Source: Lamellibrachia satsuma
Lineage: Eukaryota > Annelida > Polychaeta > Sabellida > Siboglinidae
Assembly: GCA_033239005.1 (NCBI GenBank)
Contig: BSQZ01000001.1
Location: 10,601,500-10,665,499 of the forward strand
Direction: 5' to 3'
DNA: 64,000 nt
Position numbers and translations under genes: made by a program. The stretch's first letter is position 1. Every line of letters begins with the position of its first letter. Below are positions 11,800 to 22,047 of the stretch, in pieces. A model generated the notes under the pieces. That model worked only from the letters and a program-made list of their open reading frames with translations. It was not told where the DNA came from and ran no database searches.

Positions 11800-12600
11800 C
11801 AGACTACCGGCCGCTTAGCAAGAGGCATTGTAACTAGGTCACAGACGCATAAAAGATGTCTCTTAAAGTTAAACTGTGTGTGTTATGTAGACGCTTTTAA
11901 AACCTTTTATAAACACAGGAGTACGTATCACCAAACAGCCACGGACAATATGTACTTACGATCGATACAGTATCAGACTCAACGCAACGCCAATCTCGAT
12001 ATAGGCTTGCATCAAATCGGAAAACAAAGCGACACTAGACAGCATCGTGATGACGTCAGAGACAGCAGCAGCAGCAGTAGAACGACGGTTGCAGAATGGC
12101 GGTAAGTGTATAAAGAAATACCTTGTCTGAGGACGGCTTTATATAGGAAACGCTAAACAATGCAGACAGCTGACATAAGCTGCTATAACACAATAACAAA
12201 TCCATCAAAGTCAGAAAGTTATGTTAGAAAACACCCATAATAAAATTATTATTAAACTGGAATGCTAACAATCAACTCCCAAATCCGCTAGAACAATAAG
12301 TCATCCTTCACAACGAAAAACATGTTCGATAAGTCTGTCACAGAAGTGTCAGAGAATCGATGCTGAAAGCAAAATCTCATTTATCACGTGTAAAAAACCA
12401 AGTCAACCAGTTCTCAACCAACGTTGTATCGATTCCAGACATTGTGCGCGAAACAGTAAACAACTCCTCCCTCGATAAGCTTGTCAACTAACTAACGCTG
12501 AATCCGAAAACTCATTTATCACGCATAAAAACACCATGTACTTATGGAAGTTATTGCTGCATGGAAACTGGTGGACATTAATGCATATGCATTAAGTTAT
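11800..12600 (+). other. intergenic region with a possible 5' exon
   Basis: No domain-bearing gene. At 12096 the sequence ATGGCG is followed at once by a consensus donor GTAAGTG (12102). A (CAG)n-rich leader precedes it. A transcript could carry this ATG into a downstream exon, but I cannot see which acceptor. The rest is non-coding. Confidence 0.35.
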
Positions 12601-12670
12601 ATATGCATGCATTAATACATGCATTAATTTATGCATGCATTAATTTATGCATGCATTTTATGTATATAAA
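12600..12670 (+). promoter_or_regulatory. promoter of the NADAR gene
   Basis: TATATAAA at 12663-12670, 37 bp before the ATG at 12707. Just upstream, ATGCATGCATTAA-type octamer-like units repeat four to five times (12580-12655), likely activator sites. Confidence 0.6.
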
Positions 12671-12706
12671 TACAGTGCATGTAACATTAAACAGCATAAA
12701 ATCAGA

Positions 12707-13210
12707 ATGACTCCTCCTGCTATATACTTCCGTGGAGAAACCTCGTTTCTATCTAATTTCTACGCATGTAGGATACATGCATGGGGTCATGTTTTTAACA
12801 CAGTTGAAGCTGCATACCAGTACAGGAAATGCATCTTTTATGGAGATGTCGACACGGCACAGAAAATGCTTGCCACAAGAACCGGACTACAGGCGAAATA
12901 TCTAAGCAAGACCATTCGAGAGAAACAGGAGTTACGCGCGCAGTGGAACAAACATAGACGATATGTAATGAGAGCGTTAGTTGCTATTAAATTTCGCGAC
13001 ACGACATTACGCAAACTATTATTAGAAACATATCCAGCGCCGTTAATGGAAAATGTGAGAAGTAGGGAGGGATACTGGAGCATGTCCACTTACACTGGAC
13101 AGCGTGGACAGAACGTGTTGGGCCAGATACTCGTGAATTGCCGCGAGTTCATTCGGAAAAAAACAGGCGCCATAAAGTCTGGCGCGCATAGCGATAGGAA
13201 TGCGCGGTGA
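12707..13210 (+). CDS. NADAR (YbiA-like) domain protein
   Basis: The 167-aa product has the NADAR/YbiA signature. FLSNFYACRI lies near residue 13 and is followed by NTVEAAYQYRK with the conserved Glu and the Tyr-Gln pair. Then come GDVDTAQKMLATRTG, an RYVMRALVAIKF helix, LLLETYPAPLMENV, and a C-terminal GQRGQNVLGQIL. The family includes N-glycosidases acting on riboflavin intermediates and ADP-ribose-type substrates, and is often carried by viruses and mobile elements. I start at the second ATG because the upstream in-frame ATG (12647) precedes the TATA box. It stands alone before the RPA-like gene. In a Polinton it may counter or edit host ADP-ribosylation; that role is inference. Confidence 0.85.
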   Translation: MTPPAIYFRGETSFLSNFYACRIHAWGHVFNTVEAAYQYRKCIFYGDVDTAQKMLATRTGLQAKYLSKTIREKQELRAQWNKHRRYVMRALVAIKFRDTTLRKLLLETYPAPLMENVRSREGYWSMSTYTGQRGQNVLGQILVNCREFIRKKTGAIKSGAHSDRNAR

Positions 13211-13276
13211 TTGCGCAATACATACCAGAGGGCCAGCTGGTAAATATAACACAGACGCGCCATGCAACCGGCCCGC

Positions 13277-13284
13277 TATATAAG
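13277..13284 (+). promoter_or_regulatory. TATA box of the spliced left unit
   Basis: TATATAAG, 83 bp before the ATG at 13367. Transcription would start near 13310, in CATAACACGATTCTC. Confidence 0.65.
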
Positions 13285-13366
13285 AGACCCGCAGCTGCAA
13301 CTGTCATAACACGATTCTCGCAGCTATTCGTTCACTCGAAAGTCTCTCTCGATCTACAGAAACAAG

Positions 13367-13873
13367 ATGGCCGCCGCCGCCGCGCAACAGCAGCTATTCG
13401 ACGACGAACATATGATGACTCTGACGCGTCTGCAATCGGAGGTAAGCGCTGGAACATACAGGTTTCCAACACCGTTAACTATAGTCGCTACCGCACGGCA
13501 GGAGAAATATGTAGTATATCTGGCATGCTCGCAGTGTCCCGTTGGTGTCCAGCGTAGTACTAGTAAGGGCTTCTACTGTTCGACGCACAAATGGGAGCGG
13601 TCTCCAGTGTACAGATTCAACCTCCGTGTCCTCCTGCAGGACAGCTTAGGCAGTGAATGTTGGATTAGCGTATTTGATACGCTGGCAGTTAAAATCCTTG
13701 GCTTCACCGCGAACCAGTACGTCGCAATGAAGTCAGAAGACGAACGGGTGGCTGCCCTGTCTGTGTTGAGAGGGGTCCGTGTCAGAGCGATCATAAAAAA
13801 GCGTGTCAGCAAGGAGTACGTAAACTACATTGCGTCAGAGTTGGAAGTACTTGACGAGGCATTCTCTTTGTAG
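13367..13873 (+). CDS. RPA70-like ssDNA-binding protein
   Basis: 168 aa. After an Ala/Gln-rich start, residues 45-75 form a zinc site (ACSQC, then GFYCSTHK: C-x2-C and C-x2-H) embedded in an OB fold. YRFNLRVLLQD, SECWISVFDTLAVKILG and a VRAIIKKR strand follow. This is the layout of the C-terminal DNA-binding domain of the large replication protein A subunit. It probably coats single-stranded DNA during protein-primed replication by the element's polymerase. The ATG has a good context (AAGATGG). The stop TAG at 13871-13873 is also a splice acceptor, so this protein is made only when the intron is kept. Confidence 0.75.
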   Translation: MAAAAAQQQLFDDEHMMTLTRLQSEVSAGTYRFPTPLTIVATARQEKYVVYLACSQCPVGVQRSTSKGFYCSTHKWERSPVYRFNLRVLLQDSLGSECWISVFDTLAVKILGFTANQYVAMKSEDERVAALSVLRGVRVRAIIKKRVSKEYVNYIASELEVLDEAFSL

Positions 13874-14521
13874 GAGGAAGACAAAGAGAATGCCGTCGCC
13901 ACCAGCTCTGACAGCAATGAAAGCACAGGTTCTTCTGATGTCGAAATAAACAATCAAAAGACACGGGAATGGGAAAATACCATGAATAAAAAGGTACAGC
14001 AGTGGTTAAACTCGTATGAACAACGTAATCTGTTACCATCCACACCATCCATCACTTCCTCTACCGAACCGACTCTGTGTATAACAGACGAGGAAAATAA
14101 AGATGCGGTTATTAGCGTAAGCAGCGAAACAGCTATGACCATAAGCAGCGGCAGCAGCAGCAGCAGCAGCGGCAGCAGCAGTGGTGGTAACCATGGCAAC
14201 GATATGCAGGCGACAGCAATGAACATAGACAGAATACGAAATCGTACAGAAGCCATGATGAACCAGAACACCTTCAACACATTGATAGACGCAGCTTGTG
14301 TTCGTTATGCATGTAATGAAGTTGAGCGTATATTAGATTTATCGGAAGGTGAATATTACGTACCGTCTTCCGGTCTGATCAATCACGTCTTGCGCTGGGT
14401 TGTCATAGCGATAGAGGAGAGGGTTGGTAAAAAGCAATGGCATGACGATATGGCAGACACGATCAGAGCGACCAGAGCCAGTCTATATGCGGGTAACAAT
14501 GAAGTTCCTGACATTGATTAA
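13367..14521 (+). CDS. spliced product 2: leader exon 13367-13441 + exon 13874-14521
   Basis: A donor (TCGGAG then GTAAGC, 13441/13442) and an acceptor (TTCTCTTTGTAG, ending 13873) join in phase 0. The 25-residue leader would be spliced to 215 residues ending at the TAA at 14519, total 240 aa. The new part starts with acidic EEDKENAV, has a long Ser/Gly/Thr linker (about 14140-14190, an AGC/GGC repeat), and ends in a helical domain around NTLIDAACVRYACNEVERIL and HVLRWVVIAIEERVG. The frame is open across the splice and the codon pattern is coding-like. Function unknown; an acidic linker plus helical domain would suit a transcription or packaging regulator. Confidence 0.6.
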
Positions 14522-15194
14522 ACAGGTGTGTCTTTTGTTGTCCCGTCTATAGATCCATAACGGGCTGCTACAGCTCAGAGAAGCGTATATCGATGACGAT
14601 GATGACAAGACGACAACATCGCCGCAACAGCAGCAGCAGCAACGAAAATTACCGCCGTTGGCTGCAAACGATCTGCGGGTGAAGCTCAATCGAAAACGTC
14701 GCTTCGCTTCACCCACAGCAGCAGCGTCAGCAAAGACAACGGCGGTGACAGTCGCACCGATGTCACCGCCACCCCCACCACCGTCGTGTCTACAGGGCAC
14801 CTTCGAGTTCACGCCAGCGTCGCCACCATCGTCACCGTCATCATCGTCGTCGTCGTCATTTGAAATCATGAACAATGCATTGTTGAAAACACCATCCGAC
14901 ATGCAGCAGCCATCAACATCATCATCACCGTGCACGTGTGATCGCTGCTGCGAAAACATTACCATCCAAGCATCATCACCGACGAAGCCGAACATTTTAG
15001 ACCCAGAAACCGCAAACATCATGATCAACGAAGCAATCACACACCTCATTATGCACAGATCCTATCACACACCTCTGACAGTAGCCGAAGCTACTGTCAA
15101 CGTATGTGCAGAAGGATGCACTCGGCTACTGTCAGAGGAGATGCAAGCATACTTAATACAAGAAGTGGCGTGTTTCAATCCTTGGATGTTGTAA
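13367..15194 (+). CDS. spliced product 3: leader exon 13367-13441 + exon 14553-15194
   Basis: A second acceptor (TTGTTGTCCCGTCTATAG, ending 14552) again joins the leader exon in phase 0 and gives 238 aa. The exon has no good ATG of its own near its start, which supports splicing. It reads IHNGLLQLREAYIDDDDDK, a Gln run, a basic patch (VKLNRKRRF), Pro and Ser runs, a CTCDRCC cluster, and a helical end (ANIMINEAITHLIMHRS to LIQEVACF). Size, acidic start, low-complexity middle and helical end all mirror product 2, so the two may be ancient duplicates. Unrecognised family. Confidence 0.55.
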
Positions 15195-15205
15195 ACAAAG
15201 GATTG

Positions 15206-15326
<121 letters not shown>

Positions 15327-15584
15327 TGATTTGAATGTTTAGTATCTGTAGTAATTGTTAATGAATGTAATCTTATGTATTTAGTTGTTATTTGAATATT
15401 GTAGTTGTTATATATCATTAATATCTTTAGTAATTTTTATTGACTATAATCTTATGTATTTAGTTGTTATATATATGTATTTTTTATATATCATTAGTGT
15501 CTTTAGTAATTGTTATATATCATTAGTGTCTATGAAATACATATAGTAATCTTTATGCATGAAGAGATCGACTTCTCTATATAC

Positions 15585-15790
15585 AATTATTCACACACGT
15601 GACCTCTGTCGTGGTGTAAAAACCCACAAGTCCGTCATTATTCACACACGTGACCTCTGTCGTGGTGTAAAAACCCACAAGTCCGCCATTATTCACACGT
15701 GACCTCTGTCGTGGTGTAAAAGCCCACAAGTCAGCCATTATTCACACACACGTGACCTCTGTCGTGGTGTAAAAGCCCACAAGTCAATCA
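15585..15790 (+). repeat. four-copy 3'-UTR repeat, left unit
   Basis: Four copies of about 51-54 bp containing CACGTGACCTCTGTCGTGG then GTGTAAAAACCCACAAGTC. Each can pair GTGG with CCAC around an A-rich loop. A related array closes the other transcription unit at 27832-27986. Confidence 0.85.
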
Positions 15791-15865
15791 TCATCAACTT
15801 ATATATAGAGAAGCCTATCTTTTCATATCAGTATATATATATTTCATAGACAATGTATTCTATTG

Positions 15866-15871
15866 AATAAA
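15866..15871 (+). terminator. poly(A) signal of the left unit
   Basis: AATAAA in TATTGAATAAAATAG, about 75 bp after the repeat array; the only clear signal between the left unit and the polymerase promoter. Confidence 0.6.
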
Positions 15872-15974
15872 ATAGTCAAAATGGAATGGAACGTGTTGTA
15901 CCTTCATTATTCGCACGACTGACACCCCTCTTCACGAAAGGGAAACCCGTAGTCGAATATGATGGACATAGTGT

Positions 15975-16440
15975 CGAAGTTAGGAACGCCCCTTTTTAGT
16001 AATTGACCAATAGGAATCAAGCTAGGAACGTCTCTCATTTGTGATTGGACAATAGTAGCCATGTTAATTAGTAATTGACCAATAGGAACGTCTCTTATTA
16101 ATGATTGACATCTTATCCACCTCACAGCTACTATATAGATGTAGTGAGAGGCCATAGTACTCATGTTAGGTTATTCGTGATTGGTCAATAGCACCCATGT
16201 TAATTAGTAATTGACCAATAGGAATCAAGTTAGGAACGTATCTTAATGCTGATTGGTCAATAGTTAATTAGTAATTGACCAATAGGAATCAAGCTAGGAA
16301 CGTCTCTTAACGCTGATTGGTCAATAGTACCCATGTTAATTAGTAATTGACCAATAGGAATCAAGCTAGGAACGTCTCTTAACGCTGATTGGTCAATAGT
16401 ACCCATGTTAATTAGTAATTGACCAATAGGAACGTCTCTT
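15975..16440 (+). promoter_or_regulatory. CCAAT-box tandem array before polymerase B
   Basis: Units of about 65-70 bp, five to six times. Each has GATTGGTCAATAG and an inverted TAATTGACCAATAGGAA, followed by GGAACGTCTCTTA. The paired CCAAT boxes face each other. A first, diverged promoter copy with its own CTATATAGATGTAGTGAGAG lies at 16129-16150, so the promoter itself is duplicated. Confidence 0.8.
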
Positions 16441-16464
16441 ACATGTTATCCACCTCGCATGCAC

Positions 16465-16471
16465 TATATAG
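16465..16471 (+). promoter_or_regulatory. TATA box of polymerase B
   Basis: TATATAG in CACTATATAGATGTACTGAGAG, 48 bp before the ATG at 16513. Confidence 0.65.
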
Positions 16472-16512
16472 ATGTACTGAGAGTCCATTCCCTCTCAGTT
16501 GTAGACGCAGTC

Positions 16513-19500
16513 ATGGAAAGACACCAGTGTCGTCACTGCGAGCTCGCCTTCGACACGTGCGCAGAACTACAACGTCACGTGCAGAGTAATCACTCGACGC
16601 CATCATGCGACTTACATTCATACTCGATGGCACCGCCTATGGTGGCGCCACGCAGCGACTATGCAAAGAGAGCGAAATACGCATGCGAGAAATGCGGCGC
16701 CACCTTCGGGAGATATAACAACCTACAGCGTCACGTAAGGTCGGTATGTAGAGGTAGTAGTAGTAGAAGCATCGTCTACGCGTGTAAGAAATGCGGACGG
16801 AAGTTCGAAAAACGTTACAATCTGACCATGCACGCACGAACCGCGTGTACCGACGTCACCGAGCCACCAGCACCAAAGAGATCAACAAGAGAAGACACTA
16901 TCCCATCTCAAAACCATCCCTTCGTTACCGAGGAAGATCCGTTAGACCCGCCTGATCGACTTCCCTTCGCCGATACTCTGTCGACGGAGTTGCTAGATGT
17001 CGTTCGCGCGCACTGGTCTGCTATACGGACCCACGCGTTCAGAGGTCCACTTCAATGCAGGTACGATTACAGATTAATCACGCTAGACACGACCGACTTG
17101 GAACCGTCTTTGAAAATCATGTTCCAGGAACAGACCAATGCGTTCAAGATTAACCTCAGTTACGGGTTCATTCTGAGAAACAAGAACACGGGTCAATACA
17201 AGTACTATCATACCTCTTGTAATTGCTGTGGACGCTACCTGGACGAACCCAGTCTCGTCGCCAACAGCAAGGACTTTGATAAATTTCTCGAACGCATCCG
17301 AGAACCCGACCTCTTGCAATGGGCCATCAATCAAAGACCGGATTCTGCGTGGGTATGCGAACTCGTGACGAATGTCACTTTTTTCGTTAATCACATCATC
17401 GATCATCCTATAGGATGTGTAGGCATGATCTCTCTACCATCCTACATCAAGAAGAAGAAAAGCATCATCGGACTGGAAACGGATCCCATCCATATGAAGA
17501 GGTACAAAGATAACCTGTGTCTGTTCCGATGTCTGGCCCTGCATCGAGGATGCGATCTATATCGATTGGAACCGGCGGTGAAGACGCTCTACGAGACATA
17601 CGATCGAGATCACGTACCCACGGAAGAATTTACAGGGGTCACGCTGGATGACCTCTATCGCGTAGAGACCACGTTCCAAACGAATGTGTGCGTGTACCGT
17701 CTTGTCAGTGAGGAGGACGGTAAGTCGACTGCCGAACTGGTTCGTCGATCGTTATGCAACTACCCCGAAACAATGTATCTCAACCTTCACGGGACACATT
17801 TTTCATTCATCCAAGATGTCTGCATGTACTGCAACTCGTATCGATGTCGGAAGTGCGGTGACTCGTTATGGAAAAAGGCATGGTTGCTGTATCGACACGA
17901 GCGCACGTGTACGGGAGGTGTGCGTCGAGTCTATCCTGGCGGCGTGTACCATTCCACACCGTCGGTGTTCGAACGTCTGGACGACGAGAACATTCGCGTG
18001 GCTGAATCGTTGCGTTACTATCCGTATCGAGCCACCTTTGATTTCGAGTGTTGGTTCGACACGGAACAACTTCCGTCGGACAGTGACAAGGTCCACTGGG
18101 TGGCGCGTCACGTTCCACTGAGCGTCAGCGTAGCATCCAACGTTCCCGGTCACGAGCGAGTGCAATGTCTCGTCACGGACGGAGACACCAACAAGTTGGT
18201 GAGTAAAATGATGAATATCTTACAAGCGATGAGTGACGCCGCGTACGACAAGATCAAACACTCGTACGAAGATGTCTTGGATCAACTCGCAGAGGAACTG
18301 ACGAAATGGGACGAAACCGAGAAGGCTGCACGAGCAGCCATCGATAAGAAGAAATCTCGTCCGGCGACCAATCCATACAAAAAGCTGATGGGACAACTCT
18401 ATGGCTGGATGCATCAGTTACCTGTCATCGGGTTCAATTCGGGTAAGTATGATCTCAATGCCATCAAACAGTTTCTCATACCCTACTTCTTATCCACCGG
18501 ATCAAAGGAACAAGAAGAACAAGAAGAACAAGAAGAACAAGACGACAAAGACGAAGAGAATGAGGGTGTCGGTACTTTTTCGTCATCAAACGCAACAACA
18601 CTTTCATGTGTCTTTCGACGGATCAGCTGAAATTCCTAGACATGACCAACTACATAGCTCCCGGGTTCAGTTACGACAAGTATCTGAAGGCGTACGGATG
18701 CGAGGTGACAACAGGTCATTTCCCGTACGAGTACATGGACCGTTTGGAGAGACTCGACGACACTGCACTTCCGTCGAAACAGGCCTTCTTCAGTCGACTG
18801 AAGAACGAAGGTATCTCCGACGAGGATTATGCCAGTTGTCAAGAGGCCTGGCGCGACAATTCCATGACGACTTTGCGAGACTTTCTCGTCTGGTACAACA
18901 ACAGAGACGTGGTTCCCTTTCTGCAGGCCATCGACAGACAGTTTGCCTTCTACGAACAACGTGGCATAGACATGTTCAAGCAAGGCATCAGCGTACCTGG
19001 TCTGACCTTGCTCTACCTGTTCAACGACCTTCCCGAGAAGACCTACTTTACCATATTCAACGAGAAGAATAAAGATCTTCATCATCTCGTCAAAGATCAC
19101 GTGGTTGGCGGGGCTTCGCTCATTTTTCATCGCTATCACGAGAAAGGGGTCACCACGCTACGTCAGAACGAGTACGGAGAGGCCGCTCGTCCTTGTAGGT
19201 CCATCGTTGGATACGATGCCAATGCCCTGTACTTGTGGTCACTCATGCAAGACATGCCTATGGGATGGTACACGCGACGACGGGAAGAGAAAGATTTCCG
19301 ACCGGAATCGGCGCAGCTGTACGGTCAGATGGCCGCGGAATGGTTGACTTGGGAATCCGAACGCACGGGACGCGTCATACGACACCAGATCAACGGTAGA
19401 GAGAAGAGAATAGGCAAACTGCTGGTGGACGGGTGGTGCAGCGAGACGAAAACGGCTTATCAGTACCACGGAGGTTTTTTCCATGGTCACTCGTGCACTG

Positions 19501-20942
19501 GCAAAGAGGTCAACGAGGTCAACGGGAAACCCATGGCTGAACTGCTCGAAGACACCCGAAAGAACACCGTCTACCTCCGTCACTTTGTCAAAGTCGTAGA
19601 GATGTGGGAATGCGAGTGGAAACAGACGAGACGAGATCCTGTCGTGAAAAAGCTTCTGGATGCTGCATTTCCGCGCCGACGTCACGCACGATGGACGATG
19701 ACGTCACAACAGATCCTGAGCGGCGTGCGTGCCGGAACCGTGTTCGGTCTGATCGAGTGTGACCTTTGCGTACCGGAAGCATTGCGAGAACACTTTGCCG
19801 AGATGCAGCCCGTGTTCAAGAACATCCGACTGACACGCGACGATCTCGGACCGTTCATGCGCCGATACGCCGAGGAGCACGACATCATGACGACACCGAG
19901 ACGCATGCTCGTGGGTAGTTATCGAGGGGATAAGATCCTGCTTGCCACGCCTCTGCTGCGATGGTACATGGACCACGGTCTCGAGGTGACGCACGTGTAT
20001 CAGGTCATCGAGTACGATCCCGTCCCGTGTTTCAGACGGTTCGGCGATGCAGTGTCCGCGGCGCGACGCGAAGGAGACGTCCACTCGCACAAGGCCATCA
20101 TCGCAGACACCATGAAGTTGCTGGGAAACTCGGGTTACGGAAAGACCATAACCAACGTGGACCGACATCGCGACGTCAATTATTGCAAGGAGAAGGCGGC
20201 ATCGCTCTTGGTCAACGATAAGAGATTCCGACAACTCGATGTCATCGTGGACGATACGTACGAGATAGAGATGAACAAGAAGACCGTCACGTACACCCTG
20301 CCCATACACGTGGGATTCTTCGTTCTGCAGTACGCCAAGATGCGCATGTTACAGTTCTACTACGACTTCATCGACAGGTACCTGGAGCGCCCTCTTTTTC
20401 AGTACTGCGAGACAGATACAGATTCTGCCTATTTGGCCTTGGCCGGCGAGTCCGTCGACGCCCTCGTGACTCCGGAACTACGAGAACATTACTTCCGGCA
20501 CCGTTCCGAATGGTTGCCGTCCGAATGTTGCGACGACCATCGGAACGAGTACGTGCGCTGTCGACTCGCCAATAGACCGTGGGTCGGCGACGAGGCGTGC
20601 TGTAAAGCGCGTAGGGCGTACGACAAGAGGACACCTGGTCTGTTCAAGGTGGAATGGTCCGGCGACGGGTTCGTGGGGTTGTGCAGCAAGACGTACTATT
20701 GTTTCGGACCTACCGACAAATACAGCACCAAAGGACTGAGCAAACGTCACAACTACATCGACAAGAACGCGTTCCTGGAGGTGCTCACCAACCGTCGGAG
20801 CGGAAGTGGAAAGAACCGCGGGTTCCGGGTGCGTCACTCGACCGTGATGACGTACGTGCAGGAACGAGCGGCTCTCACCTACTTCTATCCCAAACGAGTG
20901 GTGCACGAGGACGGGGTGAGCACGGGTCCGGTGGACGTGTAG
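16513..20942 (+). CDS. POLB: protein-primed DNA polymerase B with zinc fingers and OTU-like domain (one frameshift)
   Basis: Replicates the element from a protein primer. The N-terminus has three C2H2-type fingers (CRHCELAFDTC, CEKCGATFG, CKKCGRKFE). Near residues 335-460 is an OTU-protease-like block with DNLCLFRCLA and LHGTHFSFIQD. Exonuclease motifs are ATFDFECWFD (DxE), IGFNSGKYDLN and YNNRDV. Polymerase motifs are YDANALYLWSL (A), KLLGNSGYGKT (B) and YCETDTDSAYL (C, DTDS). I use the ATG at 16513, after the TATA box. A one-base frame change lies between 18561 and 18580, just after a (GAACAAGAA)n run encoding EQEEQ repeats. The first frame ends at 18630 and the second resumes near 18572. 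All catalytic motifs are kept, so this may be recent damage, an assembly error or ribosomal slippage on the T run at 18576-18580. Confidence 0.95.
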
Positions 20943-20981
20943 AAAAGGACGATGCACTGCGGTCGTCTTTCATAAGCGACC

Positions 20982-21608
20982 ATGGACGCGCGGTGGAAAC
21001 ATCCTTTCACGTGCATCGTCGCCGGTCCGACGGGATGCGGCAAAAGTACTTTCGTGACGCGTATGCTACGTCACGCTGCTGCGATGATCGATCCTCCTCC
21101 CGAACGGATCACGTGGTGTTACGGAGAATGGCAAGAGGCTTACGCAACGATGGACTTGACGGACGTGTGCTTCGAGGAAGGATTGCCGAGTGCCAGCATG
21201 TTCGATTCGTCGACGAGGAACCTCATCGTCATAGACGATCTCATGGCAGAAACGGACGAACGGGTCACGACCTTGTTCACTAAAAAGAGTCATCACAGGA
21301 ACACGTCCGTGCTGTATCTCGTACAGAACCTTTTCCCCAAAAACAAAGAGAGTCGTACCATCAGTCTGAATTCTCAATACATGGTGGTGTTCAAGAATCC
21401 TCGTGACGCATCGCAGATGTCGCACTTGGCTCGACAGATGTATCCAGGGCGCGGCAAATTCGTTCAAGAGGCTTTTAAAGACGCCACTTCGGTACCGTAC
21501 GGTTATCTATTGGTCGATCTCAAGCAGGACACGCCCGAGGACATGCGTCTGCGCACGGCCATCTTTCCAGACGACGGTGTTCAGTACGTGTACTTGCCGA
21601 AGGTATAA
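20982..21608 (+). CDS. ATP: genome-packaging ATPase (FtsK/HerA type)
   Basis: 208 aa. Walker A GPTGCGKST is near residue 15 and Walker B LIVIDDLMAE near residue 80. A sensor-type NLFPKNKESRTISLNSQY follows, as in A32-like packaging ATPases of Polintons, adintoviruses and poxviruses. It should pump DNA into the capsid formed by the major capsid and penton proteins encoded downstream. It lies 39 bp after the polymerase stop. Its stop codon overlaps the TATA box of the next gene. Confidence 0.92.
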   Translation: MDARWKHPFTCIVAGPTGCGKSTFVTRMLRHAAAMIDPPPERITWCYGEWQEAYATMDLTDVCFEEGLPSASMFDSSTRNLIVIDDLMAETDERVTTLFTKKSHHRNTSVLYLVQNLFPKNKESRTISLNSQYMVVFKNPRDASQMSHLARQMYPGRGKFVQEAFKDATSVPYGYLLVDLKQDTPEDMRLRTAIFPDDGVQYVYLPKV

Positions 21609-21610
21609 AA
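21604..21610 (+). promoter_or_regulatory. TATA box overlapping the ATPase stop
   Basis: TATAAAA built on the ATPase stop codon, 36-42 bp before the ATG at 21646; likely drives the downstream structural genes. Confidence 0.55.
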
Positions 21611-21645
21611 AGACCGCACGCGTGGATAGTCTCTTCATTCCCACC

Positions 21646-22047
21646 ATGTCTGCTCTGGTGAAGAGACACATTATATGCATACAGGCTCTGAACAGGATCA
21701 AGAACAACAAACTGAAAAGAGCCATCATCGAAAACGCTGACGCCGATCTTTTGTGTGCGCTAGCCGAGTGTGCCTACAACATATTAAAACAGAACATTCC
21801 GTTGTCTGCATTACAGAGGCGTCGTTTGAGTAAATACAGGAAGAGGTTACGGGAGTTGGCTCACAGTCGAACGTCGGCCGGTAGAAGAAGACGTCTCTTG
21901 CTGAACCGACAGGTCGGCGAAGGACAGAGCGGAGGGTTCCTATCGGCCTTCCTAGCACCGTTGGCAAGTTCGGTGTTTCTACCCTTGCTTCGAGAGGTGC
22001 TGCTCCCGCAAGCAACCAGGTCGCGTCACCTTCGTTCGGGAGGTTAG
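21646..22047 (+). CDS. pX-like small basic capsid-core protein
   Basis: 133 aa, start in CCACCATGTC. The helical N-terminal half (LVKRHIICIQALNRI, ADLLCALAECAYNILKQN) is followed by a strongly basic stretch (RRRLSKYRKRLREL, AGRRRRLLLNRQ). It ends in a Gly-start hydrophobic segment (GGFLSAFLAPLASSVFLPLL). This layout is the conserved Polinton/adintovirus protein compared with adenovirus pX/mu-type core proteins. It probably binds DNA or membranes in the virion. Its stop touches the next ATG (TTAGATGG). Confidence 0.7.
   Translation: MSALVKRHIICIQALNRIKNNKLKRAIIENADADLLCALAECAYNILKQNIPLSALQRRRLSKYRKRLRELAHSRTSAGRRRRLLLNRQVGEGQSGGFLSAFLAPLASSVFLPLLREVLLPQATRSRHLRSGG

Noticed and set aside
14483..15049. 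Minus-strand frame rich in Asp and Cys opposite product 3
   Set aside because: Complement of Ser/Pro/Gln-coding repeats; the plus strand has the splice acceptor and better coding pattern.
18436..18445. Strong-looking splice donor (GGGTAAGTAT) in the A polymerase, which might remove the frameshift by splicing
   Set aside because: It lies inside the conserved Exo II motif (FNSGKYDLN), which splicing would destroy, and no fitting acceptor restores the frame.
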